NCBI GenBank assembly: GCA_029880755.1
Contig: JAOUNW010000080.1
Coordinates: 1 to 9,740 of the forward strand
Length of the DNA: 9,740 nucleotides
Origin: Gammaproteobacteria bacterium
GTDB lineage: Bacteria > Pseudomonadota > Gammaproteobacteria > Acidiferrobacterales > SZUA-150
Direction: 5' to 3'
Positions 1 through 5,687 of the stretch are shown here, in pieces. How positions within the stretch are numbered: the first letter of the stretch is position 1; every line of letters begins with the position of its first letter. The position numbers and the translations under genes were made by a program. The notes beneath the pieces are model-generated. The model was given only the letters and a program-made list of their open reading frames with translations, ran no database searches and had not been told where the DNA came from.

Positions 1-222
1 CAGGCATTGGAGAAGGTTGGTGCTATCCGTTCGTACGACAATTTCAAAGACCGTTACGCAGCTATCCCTTTCATGCCTGATATTAAATCGGATCTGGCAA
101 GCCATACGGTAAACAAGAGTATAGACGGAATTTTTTATTATTTGGCAAAGGAGGAGGCTGCCATTCGCAGGGATCCTGTGAAGAGGACAACAGAAATCCT
201 GAAAAAGGTCTTTGGTGGCTGA
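1..222 (+). CDS. DUF4197 family protein, C-terminal end (partial)
   Basis: This is the last 73 codons of a gene that begins before the window; the frame is open from base 1 and ends in TGA. The visible part matches my recollection of the C-terminus of the DUF4197 family, proteobacterial secreted or periplasmic proteins of unknown function, usually a little over 200 residues. Characteristic stretches are ALEKVGAIRSYDNF, a Pro-Phe-Met-Pro segment, a TVNKSIDGIFYYLAKEEAAIR helix-rich block and a final RDPVKRTTEILKKVFG. The gene converges on the next one, with only 11 bases between the two stop codons. The TTG at base 7 is an internal leucine and not a start. Family assignment is from memory of the pattern; the biochemical role is unknown. 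Confidence 0.8.
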   Translation, partial: QALEKVGAIRSYDNFKDRYAAIPFMPDIKSDLASHTVNKSIDGIFYYLAKEEAAIRRDPVKRTTEILKKVFGG

Positions 223-233
223 TGCTGGATCGA

Positions 234-1445
234 TCAGGATAGTTGGGTGCTCAATTCAGCCTCGGCTGTGACTTTCATTCTTAGCAAGTCCTCGGCGATA
301 CCTGACCATTTCGAAGTTGTGTGTGTAATGAGTTTTGTTGTCGTGCTGGAAAACTGCGGATAGGCGTATTGCTGGCCATCTTTTAACAGTATTGCCGCAG
401 CATCGAGAAAGGCGATGAGTGACTCAATTTTTTCCAGCTTTTTTTGCTTGGTGCGTACATCCTCATCCATTTCTTTCGCCTGCAGGTAGTCTTCAATATT
501 CTCAATCATGGGTACGATGGCACGGTTAAATTTCTCGAAATCCAAATGAAAAATTCCGTAGGAGTGCTGGTATAGTCGGAGTAATTCCTGAATAGAGGGT
601 ACCAATACCTTTAGTTTTGGATAAGTCCTCATCGCCTTACTCGACATGGTATAAATGTCGGGATATTCAGGTTTGTTCAGGTTGTGATGCACCGGATCCG
701 GTGTGCGCATCTCTGGCTTCATGGCCATTTGGCACATCTGCTGAAACTTGTTGAGCAAGGCCGTGATTTCTTTTTCGGCATGTTTTGCGGATCGCTGGGT
801 ATAATGGTAATCCGTCTCGGCTTCGCTGAAATCAAAATGCTGATAAACCTTTTCTTTCACTTTCTTCTCATGCTCACTTTCTACGCTATCGTGGTTTTCA
901 AAACGGTGTTTCAGGCTATTGCGGGCCTCCTGCGCCAAACGGAACGTATGGGCTGCGCGGGCCTCATTTTCACGCACTTCCCGGTACTCTGACATCTGCC
1001 GCTCGAAGGTAAGAACACTGCGAAGAAAGTCTTCTGAAAACTCAAGAAATGGTCCCGCGAAATCGGTATTCTCCTGTACGGTGATAGCCAGTGTTCCAAT
1101 ATGTTGTTTCAACTTATCCAGCTTAAGTGACAACATCTTTCTTGCCTTGTGGATGCCTTCAAGGACGTGAGTCATGTCACTGAATGTCTGATTTAACGAT
1201 TTATTGACCCTTAAAATGCTGATTATTTTGCGCAGCATGGTCTCCTCACCGGTAGCACGCAGAAAGAGTGCTCTGAGACTGGCCTTTGCATCTTCGATTT
1301 GTTCCTTATTGAGTAGTGCATGCTCCTCGGCATAGTGGAGCACAATCATCATAATCAATGACTCTTTTTGCTGGTTGTTCAACGGCGGCAGGGGATTACC
1401 GCTTGTTGTCAGTGCATCAGATTTTTTGGGTACACTCATGGCCAT
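234..1445 (-). CDS. Unrecognised 403-residue helical/coiled-coil protein
   Basis: I do not recognise a family. The product is soluble: there is no signal peptide and no stretch hydrophobic enough for a membrane helix. It is rich in Lys, Glu, Leu, Gln and Ala with long proline-free runs, consistent with antiparallel helices or coiled coils around residues 55-120, 150-240 and 320-360. A Pro-rich break near residues 245-265 (MRTPDPVHHNLNKPEYPD) separates an N-terminal and a C-terminal helical half. The start used here is ATG at 1445; a second ATG two codons later (1439) is possible, but an AGGT element about 7 bases upstream fits the first better. The gene stands alone, 151 bases after the NfeD stop, and probably has its own promoter. 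The even coding texture over 1.2 kb makes it a real gene; the function is open. Confidence 0.75.
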   Translation of the reverse strand: MAMSVPKKSDALTTSGNPLPPLNNQQKESLIMMIVLHYAEEHALLNKEQIEDAKASLRALFLRATGEETMLRKIISILRVNKSLNQTFSDMTHVLEGIHKARKMLSLKLDKLKQHIGTLAITVQENTDFAGPFLEFSEDFLRSVLTFERQMSEYREVRENEARAAHTFRLAQEARNSLKHRFENHDSVESEHEKKVKEKVYQHFDFSEAETDYHYTQRSAKHAEKEITALLNKFQQMCQMAMKPEMRTPDPVHHNLNKPEYPDIYTMSSKAMRTYPKLKVLVPSIQELLRLYQHSYGIFHLDFEKFNRAIVPMIENIEDYLQAKEMDEDVRTKQKKLEKIESLIAFLDAAAILLKDGQQYAYPQFSSTTTKLITHTTSKWSGIAEDLLRMKVTAEAELSTQLS

Positions 1446-1472
1446 TAAGGTACCTGTAATGGATATAATTTT

Positions 1473-1483
1473 AGTATAGTCGA
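1473..1483 (-). promoter_or_regulatory. Possible -10 element upstream of the 403-residue gene
   Basis: On the minus strand the sequence TCGACTATACT carries a TATACT hexamer about 27 bases before the ATG at 1445, a sensible distance for a sigma-70 -10 box. The only -35-like hexamer is TTGGCT at an over-long 19-base spacing, so the call is weak. The same 11-mer occurs at 3122-3132, upstream of qmcA. Confidence 0.25.
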
Positions 1484-1596
1484 GACTAGGAAAAAAAAGC
1501 CAAGAGACCCATTAGTCTGACCAATTTGCAGGGTTTAAAAGGAATAAAAAGCGGCTTTTCCTTGCGTAGAAGAACTGATGAAGGGGGGGTTGGCGG

Positions 1597-2073
1597 TTAC
1601 TGCTTCTTTTTTACTCGGAACAACCCAGTTTCTACGGAAGTGACCACCACCTGGGTGCCTGCCTCGAGGGATTCTTCCATGCTACTGTCATCCATTTCCA
1701 CGCGCCAGGAGATGCCTGAGTATTTGGTGTTGCCCGGGATCGTCCTGCTGATGGCATCTGTCAGATGAAAGGTGTGCCCCACCAGGTCAGAGCTGTTGTC
1801 TTTTACGGGCGCCGGTTTGTTCTGGAAACGCATGAGCGGTTTCCAGAGTAGAATTGTTGTAACCCCGGAGCTGATACCAAAAGTAGAAATTCCCGCCAGC
1901 CATGTTTCCGGAATAATGCCGACATACATTAAGGCGCCGGCGACCAGCCCGCCAATACCGGCGAATAATAATACGCCGGATGAAAATCCCAGTATTAATG
2001 CGTCGATAATCAAAATCAGGAATCCTGCAGCAAACCAGAATTCAGATTGATGCGTGTTAATGTATTCAACCAT
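1597..2073 (-). CDS. NfeD-like membrane protein, partner of QmcA
   Basis: A 158-residue short-form NfeD protein. Residues about 12-29, 33-52 and 57-77 form three closely spaced hydrophobic helices rich in Gly and Ala. They are followed by a short linker and a C-terminal soluble region (about 96-155) of the beta-barrel OB-fold type found in NfeD, with the usual LVGH opening and a VVVTSVETGLFRV ending. Short NfeD proteins are integral membrane partners of SPFH/stomatin proteins and lack the ClpP-like protease domain of the long forms; no such domain is present here. The ATG start lies 5 bases after the qmcA stop, and its AAGGA ribosome binding site overlaps the last qmcA codons, so the two are almost certainly cotranscribed. 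The order matches E. coli qmcA-ybbJ. The likely role is assembling or stabilising QmcA in membrane microdomains. Confidence 0.88.
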   Translation of the reverse strand: MVEYINTHQSEFWFAAGFLILIIDALILGFSSGVLLFAGIGGLVAGALMYVGIIPETWLAGISTFGISSGVTTILLWKPLMRFQNKPAPVKDNSSDLVGHTFHLTDAISRTIPGNTKYSGISWRVEMDDSSMEESLEAGTQVVVTSVETGLFRVKKKQ

Positions 2074-2078
2074 AACTA

Positions 2079-3044
2079 TTATCCTTGTTGTTTGTCGCTG
2101 CGAAAGGCCTCGCTTTTGTTCATGGCGGCAACTATTGCAATCGCTTCAGCAACAGTCTGACCCGCCTCGGATTTTTGTCCATCCATGAGGACCACAGTGG
2201 ATTCCTTGGCAATTTCCTGCTTGGCCTGAATCGCCAGAGTTGCCAGATCCAGCTGGATCGCCTTTTGGCCTTCAGGAGTGACCGCAGTTTTTCCAATGGT
2301 TTCGATAGCGCTGGCCTTGGCTTCGGCGACTTTTTTGATGGCCTCTGCTTCACCCTCTGCCCTGAGTATTTGCTCTGCCTTATCGGCCTCTGCAGCCAGT
2401 ACCTTTGCCTGTTTATCACCTTCGGCGACGTTAATAGCGGACTGTCGCTGGCCTTCCGACTCCAGAATGGTGGCACGCTTGTCACGCTCTGCCTTCATTT
2501 GCCTCTCCATGGCTTCCAGCACACTGCGTGGAGGTGTGATGTCCTTTATTTCATACCGTAGTACTTGCACTCCCCACGGTTCCGCCGCTTCATTGATTGA
2601 GCTGACGATACTGGAGTTCAGGGATTCACGTTCCTCAAAAGTCTTATCCAGATCCAGTTTGCCGATTTCGGAGCGCATGGTTGTCTGGGCCAATTGCGTT
2701 ACTGCAAATACATAATTCTCGATTCCATAGCTCGCCTTATAGGGGTCGAGAACCTTCATGTACAGAACACCATCAACCGTTAGGCCAATATTGTCTTTGG
2801 TGATAGCAGACTGTGAAGGCACATCAAATGCCTGCTCTTTTAAGGAGCGGTCATAGGCCACCTGTTCAATGAAAGGCAAAATAAAATTCAATCCGGCGGT
2901 CATGGTTTTACTGTATTTACCGAATCGTTCCGTGACATAGGCACGATTTTGCGGAACAAACTTTACCGAGGTTTTGAGTAGGACTAACGAAATAATCGCC
3001 AGTCCTGTCCAAAAATTGAAAATGATGTCCAGTAAATCTTGCAT
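2079..3044 (-). CDS. qmcA: SPFH/Band 7 protein QmcA-like (stomatin/paraslipin)
   Basis: A 321-residue SPFH-domain protein, close to the usual 300-330 length. It has an N-terminal membrane anchor (residues about 5-25), then the Band 7 domain opening with VKFVPQNRAYVTERFGKY and running to about residue 190 with the IKDITPP motif. A long Ala/Glu/Lys coiled coil follows (about 180-255, with repeated AEGEAEA/AEAKA units), and then a hydrophobic oligomerisation tail near VAEAIAIVAAM. The family forms membrane-bound oligomeric cages and scaffolds; E. coli QmcA interacts with the FtsH/HflKC system. The frame stays open upstream to a TTG at 3074, but I chose ATG at 3044 because it has a strong AGGAG site 6 bases away and starts directly before the anchor. 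It is first in an operon with the NfeD gene. Confidence 0.9.
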   Translation of the reverse strand: MQDLLDIIFNFWTGLAIISLVLLKTSVKFVPQNRAYVTERFGKYSKTMTAGLNFILPFIEQVAYDRSLKEQAFDVPSQSAITKDNIGLTVDGVLYMKVLDPYKASYGIENYVFAVTQLAQTTMRSEIGKLDLDKTFEERESLNSSIVSSINEAAEPWGVQVLRYEIKDITPPRSVLEAMERQMKAERDKRATILESEGQRQSAINVAEGDKQAKVLAAEADKAEQILRAEGEAEAIKKVAEAKASAIETIGKTAVTPEGQKAIQLDLATLAIQAKQEIAKESTVVLMDGQKSEAGQTVAEAIAIVAAMNKSEAFRSDKQQG

Positions 3045-3050
3045 TACGGT

Positions 3051-3055
3051 CTCCT
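3051..3055 (-). promoter_or_regulatory. Ribosome binding site fixing the qmcA start
   Basis: AGGAG on the minus strand sits 6 bases before the ATG at 3044. The longer reading that begins with TTG at 3074 has no comparable site, so the shorter protein is preferred. Confidence 0.75.
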
Positions 3056-3121
3056 GACTGTTGTGGTCGGGCAATGCCTCTAAATAATAGGTAAAATACG
3101 AATTCCCATACGGTGCCGCAA

Positions 3122-3132
3122 AGTATAGTCGA
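3122..3132 (-). promoter_or_regulatory. Possible -10 element upstream of qmcA
   Basis: The minus strand reads TCGACTATACT here, identical over 11 bases to the element in front of the 403-residue gene (1473-1483). TATACT would serve as a -10 box, giving a leader of about 70 bases. I see no convincing -35 hexamer upstream, so this is a tentative site. Confidence 0.2.
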
Positions 3133-3142
3133 TGAGCGGTAA

Positions 3143-3171
3143 TTGAAGGAGTTTAATAAAAATAGTTAAAT
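3143..3171 (+). promoter_or_regulatory. Candidate promoter of the OmpA-type lipoprotein gene
   Basis: TTGAAG at 3143-3148 and TTAAAT at 3166-3171 are separated by 17 bases in an A+T-rich stretch. Each hexamer matches the sigma-70 consensus at 4 of 6 positions. Use of this promoter would give a leader of roughly 90 bases containing the hairpin described next. Moderate to weak evidence. Confidence 0.25.
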
Positions 3172-3172
3172 T

Positions 3173-3198
3173 CTGCCCGGTAACGATGCTGTGGGCAG
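3173..3198 (+). promoter_or_regulatory. Inverted repeat in the lipoprotein leader
   Basis: CTGCCC at 3173-3178 pairs exactly with GGGCAG at 3193-3198, leaving a 14-base loop. It lies in the divergent qmcA/lipoprotein spacer, 68 bases before the lipoprotein start. It could be a leader hairpin or an operator. It is not followed by an immediate T-run, so I do not call it a terminator. Confidence 0.35.
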
Positions 3199-3266
3199 GT
3201 GCGGGATTTTTACTGTATATTTACTGCTCCAGCCAACACGGACCACTTGAAACCAAAGAGGTAAAA

Positions 3267-3935
3267 ATGAAAAAAGTATTTGTTACAGCGCTTGTGGGGT
3301 CGCTCGTGATAGCCGGGTGCTCCACCTATGACCCTTACACCGGAGAAAAAAAGACCTCCGCCACAGCAAAAGGTGCAGGTATTGGTGCCGGTGTGGGCGC
3401 CGCTTTGGCCTATCTGAGAAACCGGGACTCCAGCAGCAAGGATCGGCGCAGTCGTATACTGAAAGCCGCTGGCATCGGTGCAGTGGCAGGAGGCAGTGTC
3501 GGTTATTACATGGATGCGCAGGAGGCGAAGTTGCGGAAACAATTACGCGATTCTGGCGTTAGTGTTGTCCGTGAAGGTGATAATATTAATCTTGTTATGC
3601 CGGGCAATATTACCTTTCAGTCAGATGGGTCTGATATTAATGCAAATTTTTATAATGTACTGGATTCTGTAGCGCTGGTAGTGCAGGAATATAATAAAAC
3701 CATTATTGTTATTTCCGGTCATACAGATAGCACTGGTTCAGACAGTTATAATCAGCAACTTTCCCAGCGCCGGGCCAGTTCAGTCGGCGCCTATCTCAAG
3801 ACGCGAAAGGTCAATGAGAATCGAATGGATATTGTTGGATTTGGTGAGAGCCATCCTGTTGCAAGCAACGACACGCCGGAAGGCCGGGCTCAGAACCGGC
3901 GGGTTGAGTTAACCTTGGTGCCGATTACGGAATAA
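3267..3935 (+). CDS. OmpA-family outer-membrane lipoprotein (YiaD-like)
   Basis: A 222-residue lipoprotein. Residues 1-18 are a lipoprotein signal peptide ending in the lipobox Ile-Ala-Gly-Cys, with Cys18 as the lipidated residue; Ser19 at position +2 favours export to the outer membrane. Two glycine-zipper segments follow (about 36-48, GAGIGAGVGAALA, and 69-80, GIGAVAGGSVGY). Then comes a complete OmpA C-terminal domain (about 105-218) with the SGHTDSTGS motif, QRRASSV and the closing RAQNRRVEL, features of non-covalent peptidoglycan binding. The product should link the outer membrane to the cell wall, as YiaD-type proteins do. The frame is open upstream to 3186, but ATG at 3267 is chosen because an AGAGG ribosome binding site and the signal peptide begin there. 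Its stop is 4 bases from that of the convergent gene. Confidence 0.92.
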   Translation: MKKVFVTALVGSLVIAGCSTYDPYTGEKKTSATAKGAGIGAGVGAALAYLRNRDSSSKDRRSRILKAAGIGAVAGGSVGYYMDAQEAKLRKQLRDSGVSVVREGDNINLVMPGNITFQSDGSDINANFYNVLDSVALVVQEYNKTIIVISGHTDSTGSDSYNQQLSQRRASSVGAYLKTRKVNENRMDIVGFGESHPVASNDTPEGRAQNRRVELTLVPITE

Positions 3936-3939
3936 TTGT

Positions 3940-5010
3940 TCAGGACAGAGTAGTTAGCGCCTTCTCAATAACGGTATCCGCAGGGTCCTGTCCAGTTTGT
4001 TCATAGACTGCCGCTTTCAGATATGGAGGCGGCAGCGTTTCGCCGGTGCTGGCTTCAACGGAAATATTGGACAAGACGGTCTTTATTCGTTTAATAAATG
4101 TTTCAGACTCCGCCAGTGATTGATCCTGGCGAATTGCCAGAAAAGTCAGTTCATCTTCATGAACGGTAAGATCGTTGGGACGGGAATTGTAAAGCAACAC
4201 CTCTGCCACAGCCCGAATCATTCTTTGTTTTGTCTCGGCATCGTAAAGCGTCTCAATAGCCGACATCTTATCCAGTCTGAAAACAACAAGTTTTAGTGAA
4301 ACCTTGTCAACCGCGCATCGGGCAATTTGCCGTGGCAGCATCTTCCTGAGCCATCTGCCATTATGCAGTCCGGTGAGTGTATCAATATCCATTGCAGGGG
4401 TCTGGTCGGTATTTCCCTTTTCCTTGACCACTTTTGAAGCACCTATTTGTACATAGTTGTTGGCTTGCAGGCAGCTTGTCATCTGATCCAGCAGATTACA
4501 CGCCAGTGCATGAGATTGTTTCGTGTATTGATATAGTATCTGGTAATCAATAGCTATTACCATTGAAGGCTCAGCGGCAACGAAATCGGCAGAGCTGGGT
4601 TTCTGGTCTATGGCAGAGCGTAGCCCCAGCAGTTTGCCAGCATCGATTACGCCAATAATATTTTTGTCCTTTTTCCCCGAGACAATCCGAAGCTGACCTT
4701 CAGTAACAAGATACACTCGCGAGTTCAGTTGCTCCGCCCGAATGAGTGCCTGGCCGGGTGACAACATCATGGTTTGGCAGTTGTTTTCCAGGCCAGACAA
4801 GGAGGCGAGATCAACGTCTCGAAAAATATCCAGACTGGCGAGCGTTTCCAGGCCTGCCGGAACCACCGGTGTGCTGGCGGTTTCTGTTTGAGAGTATTTG
4901 GCGGCGTAAATAGCGGACTCGACATCGACATCGTCGAGTTCCTCTACCTCTATACCTGTGGAACTAAGCTGGTAGCTGTCCAGATCGGAACTCGTTAACT
5001 GCGCTGACAT
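3940..5010 (-). CDS. Cyclic-nucleotide-binding-like protein with degenerate GGDEF domain
   Basis: A 356-residue cytoplasmic two-domain protein. After an acidic, low-complexity N-terminus (about 1-50) comes a cNMP-binding/Crp-type beta-roll (about 62-165), recognisable from LSPGQALIRAEQ, YLVTEGQLRIVSG and the IGVIDAGKLLG stretch. The C-terminal half (about 208-356) starts like a diguanylate cyclase with DIDTLTGLHNGRWL. However, the metal-binding Asp region reads FRLDKM, with Arg245 where the first Asp is expected, and the GGDEF signature is replaced by HEDEL (284-288). Cyclic-di-GMP synthesis is therefore unlikely; a nucleotide-sensing or protein-interaction role is more plausible. No DNA-binding helix-turn-helix is seen. 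ATG at 5010 has an AGAGGG element 7 bases upstream. It appears monocistronic, with 210 bases separating it from the cytochrome operon upstream. Confidence 0.82.
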   Translation of the reverse strand: MSAQLTSSDLDSYQLSSTGIEVEELDDVDVESAIYAAKYSQTETASTPVVPAGLETLASLDIFRDVDLASLSGLENNCQTMMLSPGQALIRAEQLNSRVYLVTEGQLRIVSGKKDKNIIGVIDAGKLLGLRSAIDQKPSSADFVAAEPSMVIAIDYQILYQYTKQSHALACNLLDQMTSCLQANNYVQIGASKVVKEKGNTDQTPAMDIDTLTGLHNGRWLRKMLPRQIARCAVDKVSLKLVVFRLDKMSAIETLYDAETKQRMIRAVAEVLLYNSRPNDLTVHEDELTFLAIRQDQSLAESETFIKRIKTVLSNISVEASTGETLPPPYLKAAVYEQTGQDPADTVIEKALTTLS

Positions 5011-5059
5011 GGCTGCACCCTCTACCTCTCAGAGAAAAACAACTTGATAGATACAGTTT

Positions 5060-5099
5060 AGCCCTGGAAAGACGACATAAACGTACGCACGGAAGGGCT
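5060..5099. repeat. Inverted repeat upstream of the cNMP/GGDEF-like gene
   Basis: AGCCCT (5060-5065) and AGGGCT (5094-5099) form an exact inverted repeat around a 28-base interval that includes the CGTACG palindrome. It lies 50-90 bases before the ATG at 5010 and could be an operator. The rest of the 210-base spacer (5011-5220) is A+T-rich; I found no convincing promoter hexamers in it and no gene. Confidence 0.25.
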
Positions 5100-5132
5100 C
5101 AGATAAAACATTAATATAAATCATGTAATTAG

Positions 5133-5166
5133 CACGCGTGTAATCTGATGAGGGGTAGTAGCCCCT
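5133..5166. repeat. Palindrome and short hairpin downstream of the cytochrome c3 gene
   Basis: CACGCGTG at 5133-5140 is a perfect 8-base palindrome. AGGGG (5151-5155) and CCCCT (5162-5166) form a 5-base-pair, G+C-only hairpin with a six-base TAGTAG loop. The hairpin lies about 55 bases past the cytochrome stop on the minus strand. No T-run follows, so intrinsic termination is doubtful; it may protect the 3' end of the mRNA or bind a regulator. Confidence 0.25.
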
Positions 5167-5220
5167 TGATTGATGGTGGGGTGAATTAGGAGGATTGTTA
5201 ATATTTTTCGCGGAAATAAC

Positions 5221-5589
5221 CTAATGCCGGTGGCATTGGCTGCACAGTTTTATCGGGCCTGAGGTCTGTTTGAGTTTTTTCTGTTTAAGATGGCAACCAA
5301 TGCAACTCCCATGGAAAGCCTGTTTTGTATTAACAGGCATCACAGAATCCGTAGTATGACAGCTATGACATGATTCATTAACACCGGCCCCTGACGAGGC
5401 ATGATGACAGTCGGTACAAGGGACTGTACGGTGGGTGCTATGGGAGAAGTGTACTGTCCCGGGTTTCGCTTCGAGTTCAACTACATCAAGTGAAAGTGCC
5501 TGATGAGTAGGCAAGAAGAGTAAAAGCGTGGCGAGCACTGCGATGACAGAGTCGTATATATGAACTGAGTGCAGGTATTTCACGGGCAT
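5221..5589 (-). CDS. Periplasmic tetraheme cytochrome c3 (class III)
   Basis: A 122-residue exported multiheme cytochrome. Residues about 13-31 are a signal peptide (hydrophobic VIAVLATLLLFLP, then cleavage near THQA). Four CxxCH heme-c sites are present: C58-H62, C74-H78, C96-H100 and C116-H120. The HSTH (50-53) before the first site, the doubled His62-His63, and His93 just before the third site match the arrangement of sixth ligands in Desulfovibrio cytochrome c3, so all four hemes can be bis-His and low potential. Unlike the Desulfovibrio proteins, none of the sites is a CxxxxCH variant, and the mature chain (about 91 residues) is compact. It is last in an operon; its ATG overlaps the stop of the preceding micro-ORF (TGATG), and no good ribosome binding site is visible, which suggests translational coupling. 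The likely partner is the flavocytochrome encoded upstream. Confidence 0.9.
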   Translation of the reverse strand: MPVKYLHSVHIYDSVIAVLATLLLFLPTHQALSLDVVELEAKPGTVHFSHSTHRTVPCTDCHHASSGAGVNESCHSCHTTDSVMPVNTKQAFHGSCIGCHLKQKKLKQTSGPIKLCSQCHRH

Positions 5590-5681
5590 CAGCTATTTTG
5601 CAGGATTGCAAACACTGCAGAGAGAACAACAATAAGCAATCCTGTTGTAACAGCCAGTATTTTTGCTAATAGCATGCGCAT
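5589..5681 (-). CDS. 30-residue single-helix membrane micro-protein
   Basis: An open frame of 30 codons lies exactly between the flavocytochrome and cytochrome c3 genes. The product begins MRMLLAKILAVTTG, continues with a hydrophobic Leu/Ile/Val/Ala run, and ends in ILQNS, so it is essentially one membrane-spanning helix with a positively charged N-terminus. Its ATG is 6 bases after the reductase stop, and its TGA overlaps the next ATG, filling the gap with no loss of frame economy. No clear ribosome binding site is visible, so translation would rely on reinitiation. A second ATG two codons in is an alternative start. It may be a small subunit that docks the cytochrome to the reductase, or a leader that only couples translation. 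I know no family for it. Confidence 0.55.
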   Translation of the reverse strand: MRMLLAKILAVTTGLLIVVLSAVFAILQNS

Positions 5682-5687
5682 AATGAA

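Noticed and set aside
219..237. CTGAT/ATCAG inverted repeat between the two convergent stops at the left end
   Set aside because: Only 5 base pairs, with no T-run on either side, so it could be chance.
684..992. A 102-codon hydrophobic plus-strand frame
   Set aside because: It lies wholly opposite the 403-residue gene, whose frame is longer and has better coding character; the hydrophobicity is an antisense effect.
1491..1498. Eight-base T-run on the minus strand after the NfeD gene as a terminator
   Set aside because: No stable stem directly precedes it; the nearby AGAC/GTCT pairing is only 4 base pairs.
1583..1589. Run of seven G as a possible phase-variation tract
   Set aside because: It lies just beyond the NfeD stop codon and so cannot switch that gene's frame.
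2085..2715. Several plus-strand and alternative minus-strand frames across qmcA
   Set aside because: They are opposite or out of frame with a clear SPFH protein whose repetitive Ala/Glu coiled coil keeps other frames open.
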